Part shown: piece after piece, positions 1 through 9,933 of the stretch | Numbering within the stretch: position 1 is the stretch's first letter | Layout: each line of letters starts with the position of its first letter | From: Fonticula-like sp. SCN 57-25 | Lineage: Eukaryota; Nucleariida; Rotosphaerida | Direction of reading: 5' to 3' | NCBI GenBank assembly: GCA_001724245.1 | Contig: MEDX01000040.1 | Location: 1-34,324, forward strand | Length of the DNA: 34,324 nt | Position numbers and translations under genes: made by a program | The notes under the pieces: model-generated | Told to the model about the DNA's origin: nothing | What the model saw: only the letters and a program-made list of their open reading frames with translations | Database searches by the model: none

Positions 1-3000
1 TGGGGCTGCCGAAGAGCCCAGCACGAAACAAGCGCTTGCCGACCTTCGCGATATTGGCCTCGATCTCCTTCGGAAACGGATCGAGTCAATGAGCCAGCTA
101 CAAAACGGCCCGCTTGAGCGCGACATCTTTTTGAATTGTCTTCACAAGGTGTCGCTCCACTACCCCGAGCTCGTTGATGCGTATATCAAGCAGATCATCT
201 TTTACATGCCGCAGTACCATGGTGACTTTAAGGTGATGTGCCTCGATGTCCTGGAAAGCCGCGCCGAGCACGTGGATCAGATCTTTGTCGTCCTAAAGTC
301 CCAGGATCTCTTGGGTCTGATTAGCCACCGCGACGAGGGAGTGCAGCTAAAGACGCTCCAGCTGATATATAGGATTCTCAAGCTGCTCTCGGTCGATGAT
401 ATCGCCTACTTTTTGCCGACGCTCGCCCACTCGTGTGCGTCGATCGGAAGCCTCCCTATTCGCCTTCTCTACTTTGACGTTATCATCTGGATCTATGACA
501 ACGCCCAGATAGAGCCGTCGTCGGCGCTCCACCAGCAGCTCTGTACCGAGCTCCTCAAGGGTCTCGCGGACGAGGCTCAGATCATTCGCGTCAAAATGAC
601 GGCGTTCTGGAACGCTGAGCGGCGGCTATCTAGCGACACTGGCACGCGTGTAGTGTCGCTCATGAACGTTGCCTACACGTCCGAGGTGGAGGACATTTTC
701 CTCAACTATGCGTCGTGGCTGCTTTTGGAGGCGACGAAGAAGAGGTGCGTTCTTTGATCATGCGTGTCAAACTAATGTAGATTAGCCCTGATTACTCTGA
801 GCCCGTGTTCCGAAACCTGCCGCGCCAGACGGGCGCGTACCAGCGGATTGATGTGACCTGGCAGCGTCCGGCAGCGATGACCCCGATGTTTGTCCCTGCG
901 TCGCAGCAGGTCCACAACGAGGAAGATGTGCGAGCATTTCTCGTGTTGCTTTTCGCTCACGCGTCTTTTTATAGCTCGTCCGTATGACGCAAGATGACGC
1001 AAACGAGTTTTCCATGACGCAGAGCGCCGCGCCAGACGCCGACATGTATTCGCTCTCGCAGTTCACGGCGTCAACGCAGCGCGGTTCGACGCTCCTCTTT
1101 GAGGTCGGGTCGTCGGGAGCCGCCTCAACGCAGGACGCGACCCAGCGGATTGGCGGCTGGAGCGGAGCCGACTCAAAGTACACACGACTTCAGCGCCGAT
1201 TCACCAAGCAATCGTCCGAATCCGTTTCGTTGATGCAGATCAGGCGCGCGGAGCAGCAGAGGAAGCGCACCGACGCAGCGAACCGCCTCCGAAAGCAGGA
1301 GCGCGAGAACCGAATTACCATGTATCGGCAGTATCGAGCGGGTGAGCAGCCTGATCTAGGCATCAAGTTTGAAGAGGTGCGGTGGCGAATATTGTTTTTG
1401 GCAGCGTCTCATTTTGTATAGATCTTGCGCCCGCTCCAAGCGCTTGCGCACATTGACGTTGAGATTGCGCGCCTTTTGTTTGCGTCGCTTGTGAGCGCAG
1501 TGTACGAGCAGATGGACGGCCGCCACCACACGATGAGCGAAGATGAGCAGCGCGACCTCCAGACCTCGATTACCAGCAACATTCAAAGAGTACGCACCGC
1601 CCTTTATTTACTCGCAATTGACCCATTTCTCTAGCTCATGCAAAAATCCACCCGCCAATTCCCGCCGTTCCTGGGATCCCTCTTGGCCATCACGCACCGG
1701 TGCGGCCTTCCGATCCCCGCCAAGATTAGCGGGCGCGTCAGCGTAGAGTCGTCAAACTATCTGATTGGCATTGTGCTGTTGGAGCAGCAGATTTCGGACC
1801 GCTCGGCTGCGCCGCCGCCCGCGACGGCCTCCAACAAACGCGCTCGCGGCATGTCGGCAGCGCGGTCGGCGCCTGCGTTGGCCGAGTGGACCGAGCTTGC
1901 AGCGCTCTACATGGCGATTGGCGAGCAGGATCTCTTCCAAGAAGTGACGGAAAAGCATATCTCGCGCCATCCAGCCACCTCCGAGGGCATTTCGGCCGAG
2001 CTCCAGAGCGACTTTAAGCGCGCCTACGAAGTTTACTCGCTCGCCATCCAGAACGCCGCAGATGCCGAGGAGCGCGACCTGGATGTCTGGGAGGAGCGGG
2101 CGGTCCAGTGCGCCGAAAAGCTCATGTGGTGGGAGGAGGTGAGCCGCTTCACGCACATGATGATTGGCACCGATCCTCTTTCCGTGCTGTGGGAGCCCAG
2201 CATGGCCGATGCCCTGCGCTACTTTGTTCTTTCCTATTCCCGGCTGTGGCGGGGGTACGAGAAGGCGCAGGCTGGTGGGGCTACGGCTTTCAAGGAATGG
2301 ACGGCTGAAGATCCGAACCCGCTGGTCAAGTTTGTTCAGGATGCCGGTCATATCGCCAAGAGGTGCGTCTTTTTTTTGTATTTTTTTGCTAACACGATTA
2401 CATAGATCGTCCTATCTGGATTCTCAGTTTGATCTGGAAATGATTACCTTCCGCGTGCAGCAATCAGACTATGGCCGCGCGCGCCACCTCGTGCAGACTG
2501 GCTTCGACACCTTTTTGTCCAACTGGACAGGAATTCACCCGCTGCTCTCGTCGGCGCGGTGGGGTCTGCTGGAAAAGCTGCAGCCGTACGTTGAGGCTGA
2601 GGAGCTCCTTTCTCTAGCCTACGACCCGACGCGCTCGTTCTCTGTTGCCGAGTTTGATCGCATGCTGGCATCTTGGAAGGGGCGCCGCCCGGCGAGACAG
2701 GACAATGTCAGCAATAGCTGGGACCGCATGGTTCAATCGCGCACTCTCTATCTAGAGCGCCTGATGTCGGTTGTTTCCTCCAATGATGCTCTCCGCGACA
2801 TGCACTCGATCGACGTGGATCAAATGCGCACGCGGATCCAGTCGGAGCTTCGCGGGTATTTGCAATCACTCGCGAGTGCCGCCATTTCCCAAGGAAACTC
2901 GTATGTTGCCGACAAGACCCTTGGGTTGGCTCTTCAGATTCCCTCCAGCCCTCAGCATGACTTGGAATCCCGCGAGCTCCAGCTGCAGTGCACACTCGTG

Positions 3001-6000
3001 GAGGCCCGCACCAGCCTTTTGGCGTCGGAGCAGAAGCAGCGCCAGAGCGGGTTCAACATTTTGCTCGACCGGATCGGCCGCGCCGAGTCATCCGATGTGC
3101 GTCTTGCTTTTTTGCTCTTTTGGTTATTAATGCTTGTGTTCCTCAGCATCCCCGCCTACTTCAGTTGCAGTCCGAGGTCCTAGAGGTGACCGCAGAGGCG
3201 TTGTTCGAGCCCGGCAGCTTGACGCGCGACCTCTCCAACCTGGCGTTGACGCACCGCGGGTTTGTCAAGGCGGTTGGAGTTGGGAGCGCGTCTGACCTCG
3301 GCGCGCGCATCGCCGGCATGGGCAGTTCGCTTCTCGAGCGCGCAGTACACATTTGCGAGCAGCGGCAAGCGAGCGCGCGTGATGCGGCTGCGCTTCGTCT
3401 GCAGTTAGGCCAATTCTGCGATCGGATGCTGCGCCTGAACGAAGGCAGCGAGCAGTCTCGCGTGATGGGATCGCTTGACGCATTCCCTGGCGTCGTCATG
3501 GAACAGGTCTTGCGCGCACTTATGCTGGACCCGTCGCGAGATGGTACGATATTGCGTGATTGATTTATGTTTTAACTTTTTGTTAGCACTCGATATGATT
3601 CCACGCCTGCTCACGCTTCTGGACGTGTACCCCGCGACCTCGGATGCATTTGCGAGCCACGCTGCGTCGGTGCCTCTCTGGGTGTTCCTCAAGTGGGTCC
3701 CCCAGATGACGGCGTTGATTGGGCAGCCCGAGGGCCGCGTGGTTCTGCCGCTGCTCGACGTTCTTGCCGTTGCATACCCGGAGGCGCTTCGCTACCCATT
3801 CAATATCAGTTGCGAGCAAATTGAGCTACAATTGGAGCAGCTGCCTCCCCTTGCAGAGGCGATTCGCCAAAAGGTGCGCTCGTGTTTGCAATATTGTCTT
3901 TCTTATACTTTCCCATAGTTGTTCTCAAGCGTTCATCGAGACCTGGTTACGGGGCTGCTCGAGCTGACGAACCCTGAGCACATCTTGTCTGACTTTATGG
4001 CATTTGCTTCAAGCATGGTCGGGCGTCGGGCCGCGGCTACATCTTCTGCCAAGAAGAAGCTCGCTGAAAAGATTCTGGATCGCGAGCTAGCGCAAATGTA
4101 CCAGATCTTGGCGCTGGATGTCCCGGCGCGTCGTACCGGCAGCTCTCACGCCTCGATCCGTATGCGCTCATTTTGGCGCGAAATAGTTTGCTAACATGTG
4201 GCCATAGACGAAAAGTTTGCGGAACAACACGGGGACGCGGTGAGGGCACTTTTCCCAGGTACGATGAGGAATATTTGTATGTGTATGCTAAGATATTCGT
4301 CAGCGGGCCATTATGAGGTGTGGGCGGGGTCGTCTACAAAGGACCGCGAGGCGCAGAACCAAGTGCGCGATCGTGTGAAGAACTTTACGAAATCGGCCAA
4401 GCTGCCTCCCGTGCTCGCGTCGTACTCGCCGCGCCGGCTGCCCAGTCTCAAGATGAGCCGGCAACGCGTTGAAGTGCCGGGCCAGTACGAGTCGTGTGCT
4501 CGCGTGCCGCGCCCATTGGACCACGCGCGCATCGCTGACTTTGACGAGTCGCTGCTGCTCCTGTCTTCGCTGCGCCAACCAAAGCGGCTGACCATCCGCG
4601 GAACCGACGAGCACGACGTCCAGTTCCTCGTGAAGGGCGGGGAAGATCTGCGTCAAGATCAGCGCATCCAGCAGCTCTTCTCTGTCATGAACGAGCTTGT
4701 GCAAGCCACTGGCCGACCAGGCCAGAACTCGTCGATCCGCCTCCGGACGTACAGGGTGGTCCCCCTGAGCATGTCCGTCGGCGTCCTGGAGTGGGTGTCC
4801 AACACGGTCCCCCTCAAGGCGTTCATTCAGGCCGAGCTGGTCTCGCGCTTTGGCTCCAACACACCTGACTCTGCGGCGAATGCTGCCTACAAGCACTTTA
4901 TCGAAAAGGAAAAGGGGTTCATCCAGGTATACAAGGCGTCTCGCTCCACCGCAGTTGCCGCCGCCGAGCACATTGTCAGCCAGCTCCCGTGGGACACTCT
5001 CCGAAGCGCTGTGCTCAAGCTGGCCGCCACCCCCGAGGCATCGCTGACCATCCGCGCGCTCTTTGTCCGCAGCCTCGCCGGCATCAACATTGGCGGGTAC
5101 CTGCTGGGTATCGGCGACCGGCACGCAGAAAACTTTTTGGTCGACAAGCGGCGGTACGTCTCGTATATATATTTCGTTGGTCTGACTAGTTTTTAGCGGC
5201 GAGCTCGTGTCCATTGACTTTGGGCACGCCTTTGGATCGGCCACGCAGATCTTGCAGTTCCCCGAGCTCATCCCATTCAGGCTGACACGGTACGCTGCAT
5301 TTCCCCTGCGCTGCCGCCCTCACCCTCGCTCGTAGTCAAATGATCAATGTGTCGGCGCCTCATGGAGCAGGTGGCCTTCTGGAGCATAGCATGGTCAGGA
5401 TGCTCGATGGTGCGTTGGATGTTTGCCTCAGCAGAGTCTCACGGTATTTTTCTAGGTTTACAAGCGAGCAAGGACGTCCTGCTTAACGCCATGGGCGTGT
5501 TCCTCAAGGAGCCGCTGCTCGACTGGGAGCGCTTTGCGCATCGGACAAACACGCAGGCCGAGAGGGCGTCCAAGATCGCGCGGGGAGAGACGACAGCCGC
5601 CACCCTGCACCGCTACGCCGCCGTCCGCCTCGACATCGCGCGGCGAAAGCTCAACAGGGGAAACCCGACTGATATCCGCTCAATACACGTTTTGTTTTGT
5701 GTGTCTGTGGATGTGCGTGCTTGCTGAATGTATTATTGGCTGTGCGGCGTGGTGCTTGTTTGTCTTTATTCGAGCTACTTTGTGTTGTTTTCCTTAACCG
5801 CATCGTACTGCTGCTAGGCGAGGAGCTCGACCGCAACAACAACCCGGACGTCCGGAAGGAGATTTCTGCCATTCGTGCCGCGCTGAACGGCGACAAGGAG
5901 CACAACGTCCGTGCCAATGTGGGTGCGGTGTGCGCAACGACTCGAGAGCAGGTACGCTGCCTGATCGACCTCGCGAGCGACCTCAACGTCCAAGCGCGCT

Positions 6001-6029
6001 GCTGGATTGGCCTCGCGCCGTGGCTCTAG
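1..6029 (+). CDS. PRKDC: DNA-dependent protein kinase catalytic subunit, C-terminal part (5' end outside window)
   Basis: A giant PI3K-related kinase that, in known systems, is recruited by Ku to DNA ends in non-homologous end joining. The frame is open from base 2, so the start lies upstream. Exons: 1-744, 786-927, 975-1376, 1422-1589, 1635-2362, 2406-3096, 3147-3543, 3587-3873, 3919-4159, 4208-4258, 4304-5153, 5197-5289, 5336-5409, 5456-about 5688, about 5818-6029. The order matches animal DNA-PKcs: SPDY and LTPMFV-like segments, an SQ/TQ-rich linker, the LQRRF and [11 protein letters not shown] block, FAT helices, then the kinase. Kinase landmarks are [22 protein letters not shown] (catalytic loop) and [13 protein letters not shown], all intact, so the enzyme should be active. 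The FATC end is APWL, where human ends PWM. The segment GDKEHNVRA aligns with human GSKDHNIRA and separates this protein from ATM, ATR and TOR. The last intron boundary is uncertain, and intron 4259-4303 is in frame and might be retained. Confidence 0.96.
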
Positions 6030-6183
6030 CTTTGCCATGCATTTTTATTAGTTATATTCTTGTACCTTTACTATTCGAATACTCAATGCATTCTATCAAT
6101 TTCAACCAATTGATATGCACGGCTCTTCAACACTTGCTAAAAGTCTATTCCCATTCTTCCATTCAGAGGAAGCGCGGGAATCA

Positions 6184-6261
6184 CACGTGATCGTGACGTC
6201 ACACGTCGGTGGCGGCGCAGCTTCGGCCTCGGACAAGCAGGCGGTAAAGTGCTCGCACGTG
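6184..6261 (+). promoter_or_regulatory. RPP25 upstream elements: two CACGTG E-boxes and a CRE
   Basis: The 78 bp before the preferred RPP25 start hold CACGTG at 6184-6189, the full palindrome TGACGTCA at 6194-6201 (ATF/CREB-type site) and a second CACGTG at 6256-6261 that touches the ATG. The sites are seen directly. Binding by bZIP and bHLH factors is inferred from the motifs alone. Confidence 0.45.
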
Positions 6262-6813
6262 ATGGAAAAGTACGAGCGGTCGATACAGGGCGTGGAGGAA
6301 GAATTGACCGAGGGTGAGACTCCTCTTGCGGAGGTCCGGGTGAGCCCGCATGGCCAGATCAAAGAGTACGTTTCTGCGGCCATGCGGCTGTTGGAGGCGA
6401 CGTCGGGGAGCATTACCGTCGTTGGGCGGGGTAAGGCGATCTCTCGCGCCGTTACGGTCGTCGAGATTGTCAAGCGGCGAGTACCGGGCCTTCATCAGCA
6501 TACATCGATTGGTAGCGTTACGGTAACCGACGTCTGGTCATCGAAATCCCCTCAGGAGCCGCTCGACAAGGTGCAGGTGGTGCGGTCGACCCCGACCATT
6601 ACAGTCACTCTATCGCTTTCTCCGCTGGACGAATCGCTACCGGGCTATCAGCCTCCGCAGCGCGTTGCGGCTCAGACGCCCGAGACTGGGGCTTCCAGCT
6701 CGGTATCTTCGCCGCCGCCTTCGAATCAGCCATCATCGCGACAGGGTAGGAAGGGTTCGGGGCCCCGGTCTCACCCTTCGAAACAGCGTCGCACGCAACC
6801 GGAATCACTGTAA
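6262..6813 (+). CDS. RPP25: Alba-family RNase P/MRP subunit, RPP25/POP6-type
   Basis: A single-exon gene for a protein of 183 residues. Alba proteins of this group bind the P3 stem of RNase P and RNase MRP RNA as a heterodimer with RPP20/POP7, for tRNA and rRNA processing in the nucleolus. The Alba core is clear: an IKEYVSAAMRLLE helix, VVGRGKAISRAVTVVEIVKR, then RVPGLHQHTSIGS. The following PLDESLPGYQPPQ matches human RPP25 PLDPNECGYQPPG, which identifies the subfamily. The tail, about 50 residues, is rich in Ser, Pro, Arg and Lys. I chose the ATG at 6262 (MEKYERS) because human RPP25-type proteins start MENFRK or MEHYRK. An in-frame ATG at 6115 would add 49 residues, but that stretch looks like promoter (E-boxes, CRE). 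Confidence 0.88.
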   Translation: MEKYERSIQGVEEELTEGETPLAEVRVSPHGQIKEYVSAAMRLLEATSGSITVVGRGKAISRAVTVVEIVKRRVPGLHQHTSIGSVTVTDVWSSKSPQEPLDKVQVVRSTPTITVTLSLSPLDESLPGYQPPQRVAAQTPETGASSSVSSPPPSNQPSSRQGRKGSGPRSHPSKQRRTQPESL

Positions 6814-6916
6814 TTAGCTTTCTTTATTCAGTACTGTAAAGCATATTTTGTACAATAACAGCAGCCTTGCTATTACTTCTCTACTCGCGCAGCAGCATCG
6901 GTTGTTCGACCCTGTC

Positions 6917-6922
6917 CACGTG
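6917..6922 (+). promoter_or_regulatory. CACGTG E-box upstream of the HD-domain gene
   Basis: The sequence tCCACGTGACg sits 11 bp before the ATG at 6934. It is one of seven upstream CACGTG sites in this window. A bHLH-type factor is the likely binder, by inference. Confidence 0.35.
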
Positions 6923-6933
6923 ACGCCGCCGTG

Positions 6934-7559
6934 ATGGTCGATGTTGATGCCTCTACCGAGGCCGTCCTGGCAATCTTGAGAGTCGCCCAGGAGCGTGAGT
7001 ACATTGGCGAGCCAGTGTCGCAGCAGGAAGTACGGCCAGTCTGCTTGGTGTGCCGAATGCTTACAGGATTGACTTGCAGCATGCCCTTCAGGCCGCGCAT
7101 ATGGCCCAAATCCAGGGGTTCGACGCTGAAACGGTGCTGGCGGCGCTCTTTCACGACATTGGGCATCTGTGCGCATTGCCGGGGGCTGAAATGATGGGAA
7201 ACGTCGGAGTCAAGGGTCATGAGATGATTGGCGGGGCGTTTTTGCGCAAGCACGGTTTCTCAAACAAGGTGGCCGAGCTGGTCGAGGCGCATGTGATGGT
7301 GAAGCGCTACCTGACATTCAAGTACCCCGAATACCTGGCCAAGCTGTCGAGCGCGAGCCTCACGTCGCTAAAGTACCAGGGAGGACCGCTTTGCGAAGCC
7401 GAAGCCACTGCTTTCGAGGCAGATCCGCTTTTCAGTCTCAAGTGCAAGTTGAGGGAGTGGGACGAGGCAGCCAAGGTGGTCGACTGGGAGGTGCCATCGC
7501 TAGAGTCGTACCGCCCGCTCATAGTCGAGCATTTGAGCAAGCAACAGTGTGTTGTGTAA
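6934..7559 (+). CDS. PhnZ-like HD-domain mixed-valent diiron oxygenase
   Basis: Two exons, 6934-7029 and 7080-7559, give 191 residues, the size of bacterial PhnZ. PhnZ cleaves the C-P bond of 2-amino-1-hydroxyethylphosphonate with O2 at a mixed-valent diiron site, and MIOX is a distant relative. The match runs end to end: EYIGEPVSQQEHALQ, VLAALFHDIGH, VKGHEMIG, EAHVMVKRYL, LKYQGGP, LREWDEAAK. The iron ligands His33, His57, Asp58, His79, His103 and Asp160 are all present. So are Tyr23, Glu26 and Lys107, which sit one number below PhnZ Tyr24, Glu27 and Lys108. The exon junction falls exactly between Glu32 and ligand His33. No PhnY-type hydroxylase is nearby, so the substrate is unknown; a phosphonate or a polyol is possible. 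Confidence 0.85.
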
Positions 7560-7634
7560 TTTGCGTGCATCAATTGGACTTAAGTGATATTGGTGTTGTC
7601 TTTGTAATTTGATTTATTAATACAATTTGGCCGT

Positions 7635-8454
7635 TTACTCTTCATTGTCCTCGGCCTCCTCCTCCCCCTCCTCTTCCTCCTCCTGCGCCTCCTCTTCGGC
7701 CTCATCCTCGGCCTGCTCCTCGGCGTCCTCTTCGCCGTCAGAGTTGTCGGCCGGAGCCGATTCCTCGTCCTTTGTAGTCTCCGCCGACCCCTTGGCGGCA
7801 AACATGTCGCGCAGAGTCCGCTGCTTCTTGGACGCAGGCGACATCACTTGCTTGCTAGAGTCATTCTCAGTCTCCTTTTCTTCGTCGTCGCCACCGGCGG
7901 ATGCCGCTGACTTGGCCTTGGCGGCGTCGCGCGCGAGCGCCTTGCGCAGCTGAACACGCTCGGGAATAATATCTACGCAGACTGAGCCAAATGCGCGAAA
8001 TGAGCAAGATCGTACCCGAAAGAAACTCAAAACGCGTCTCTGACTTGACAGCTTGAGCTAAAACGTAAATTCAAGTTAGGATTCCGCATTCCACAGGATG
8101 ACCAAAGGCGAACCCATATCGTCGTAAAAGACGGTCTTGCGCTTGGCACGACGCGTCACATCGTACGATGCCGCAGAAAACTCTTCAATAAACAATTCCT
8201 GTGCAAGGTGAGCACTAAAGCAAACAAAGCTCAACCGTGCGCACCGCCGCGCGCGTGATGGCCGTGGCGCAGTCCAAGCTGCACTGGCCAAACTCCTTGT
8301 CCACCTTGAGGAGTCGGCGGATGCGACTTACAGGAAGCTGAGTGAGGCGGTCCGAGCTCGACGGCGTGTCATGCTCGGCACCGGCGTCCGCGTCGGCGGT
8401 CAAATGCGCAGCTGCCACTGGCGATTCCGGTGCAACATCCTGTTCGTCGGCCAT
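7635..8454 (-). CDS. CHRAC1: Histone-fold protein of the CHRAC1/POLE4 (Dpb3) type with acidic tail
   Basis: Exons on the minus strand, 8454-8245, 8198-8114, 8057-8016 and 7972-7635, give 224 residues. Residues about 40-115 form an NF-YC-like histone fold: LPVSRIRRLLKVDKE, ITRAAELFIEEFS, RAKRKTVFYDDMAQAV, then SETRFEFLSDIIPERV. That last segment resembles CHRAC1 QSETFQFLADILPKKI. Such subunits pair with a POLE3-type partner in DNA polymerase epsilon or in the CHRAC remodeler. Residues 163-170 (QRTLRDMF) resemble a PCNA-interacting PIP box. From about 175 to the stop the chain is almost all Glu, Asp and Ala. The stop lies 75 bp from that of the converging HD-domain gene. Whether it serves Pol epsilon, CHRAC or both cannot be decided from sequence. 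Confidence 0.82.
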
Positions 8455-8483
8455 GGTGATGCTGGGAGGCGGCAAGGTTAAAG

Positions 8484-8518
8484 TTTCGCGGTTTCGCGCG
8501 CTTTCTGTAGATCACGTG
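8484..8518. promoter_or_regulatory. Shared divergent promoter: two E2F-type sites and an E-box
   Basis: The 70 bp between the start codons of the histone-fold gene (8454, minus) and the kinase-domain gene (8525, plus) contain TTTCGCGG at 8484-8491, TTTCGCGC at 8492-8499 and CACGTG at 8513-8518. The first two are adjacent E2F/MBF-like cores, which would fit S-phase expression of a Pol epsilon-type subunit. Function is inferred. Confidence 0.45.
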
Positions 8519-8524
8519 CTCGTC

Positions 8525-9888
8525 ATGTCAGGTCAGGAGACGTCGGCGGTGAGGAAAGGGTACGGCGCGATACGTGCTAAAGATCGCGGCGCGGCCACGC
8601 TTTGCTCCTACAATTACGTTGTTCACATTTTTCTCTTAGTCACGAGCTAGATGTGGCGTCTCTTGAGCGGAGGCTCACCGAGCATGTGGGTTTCTTCTGG
8701 TCGCCCCTCACAAAGGTGGGGCAGTTTAACATTGGCCAATCCAACCCGACTTACTACCTGATCGACTCTGCCGGTCGGCAGTATGTCCTGCGCAAGAAGC
8801 CGGCCGGCAAGCTGCTCGCTTCGGCGCATATGATCGAGCGCGAGGTGCAAGTCATTCAGGCGCTCGCAAAGTCAGCCGTCCCGGTCCCTGCTATTTACCA
8901 CTTTTGCGAGGAAGCTAGCGTCGTCGGCACGCCATTCTATGTACGCTGGCCTTTTATAAACATGACAGATGGCTAAAGGCATGGTAGGTAATGGAGTTTG
9001 TGAAGGGCCGCATCTTTGCGGACCCGTCCCTACCCGGCCTGTCACCATCAACCCGCGCAGCATAGTACGCCCCGTAGAGATCACTTCCCCAAGCTGACTT
9101 CTCTGCTAGCTTTGAGTCTGCCATCCGCACTCTTGCGGCAATTCACACGGTCGACTATAATGCGGTTGGTCTGGGCAAGTTTGGACGTGTGGGCGACTTT
9201 TACAAGCGGCAGATCGCCCGGATGGGCTCGACGACGCGCGCCCAGGAGATCCCCGGCAAGATCGATCCGCTCCCTCACGTCGACGCCCTTCTCCAATGGT
9301 ATTCAAACAACCTCCCGGCCGACCGCTCGACGCTCGTGCACGGCGATTTCAAGTTTGACAACCTTATTTTTCACGAAAGCGAGAGCCGCGTAATCGGCGT
9401 CCTCGACTGGGAGATGGCGACGATTGGCCACCCGCTCTCGGACCTCGCCAATATGACGCTACCCTATTATGGCATGGAGGGCACGCCGCCACCGCTCGGC
9501 GGCATCTCTCACCTTGTTGGGAGCGAATACGGTGCGCCAATTGTGACCGCAACGTGCCCGTGCTAACAGGTGGTCCCAGGCATTCCGTCCCTCGCCGACG
9601 TTCATCGCCTGTACGCGTCGCTCGTCGGCATCCCGTACCCGATCGCAGATTGGCAGTTTTGCATTTCCTTTGCGTCTTTCCGCGTGCGTACTCGATTTTA
9701 GGGCTGTGCTTCTGACCTGCTAACATATTACCTCGCAGATGGCTGTGATTTTGCAGGGCGTGGCGTCGCGCGCCGCAAAGGGGCAGGCAAGCAACCCGAT
9801 GGCCGAGATGCTGGGCACGTTCGCGAGCATGCTGGCAGAGGGCGCAGCGGAGCAGGCGGGCCTCCTCCCCGGCAACAGCAAATTGTAA
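8525..9888 (+). CDS. ACAD10/ACAD11-type aminoglycoside-phosphotransferase-like kinase, stand-alone
   Basis: Exons 8525-8559, 8640-8940, 8988-9064, 9110-9531, 9580-9683 and 9739-9888 give 362 residues. The protein covers only the kinase part of vertebrate ACAD10/11. Shared segments are FNIGQSNPTYYL, YVLRKKPAGKLLASAH, ERE, TPFYVMEFVKGRIF and DPSLPGL. Catalytic features are HGDFKFDN (His215, Asp217, Asn222) and the metal-binding Asp of VLDWE (Asp237). In mammals this domain phosphorylates 4-hydroxyacyl substrates so that the fused dehydrogenase domain can process them. Here translation stops where the dehydrogenase would begin (end SKL), so the partner activity must come from another gene. The terminal SKL tripeptide is a classical peroxisomal targeting signal (PTS1), which suggests a peroxisomal enzyme. 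Stop codons of this gene and of TSC1 are 45 bp apart. Confidence 0.9.
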
Positions 9889-9933
9889 CTTTTAGTAATT
9901 CCAATATTCATAATATACAAAACATAGCCATAA

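Noticed and set aside
4300-5271. Minus-strand ORF of 323 codons opposite PRKDC
   Set aside because: It lies over the kinase exons, has no family resemblance, and results from the high-GC codon pattern of the plus-strand gene.
6115-6261. Upstream in-frame ATG that would lengthen the RPP25-type protein by 49 residues
   Set aside because: The stretch has E-boxes and a CRE, no resemblance to the family, and the ATG at 6262 gives the usual family N-terminus.
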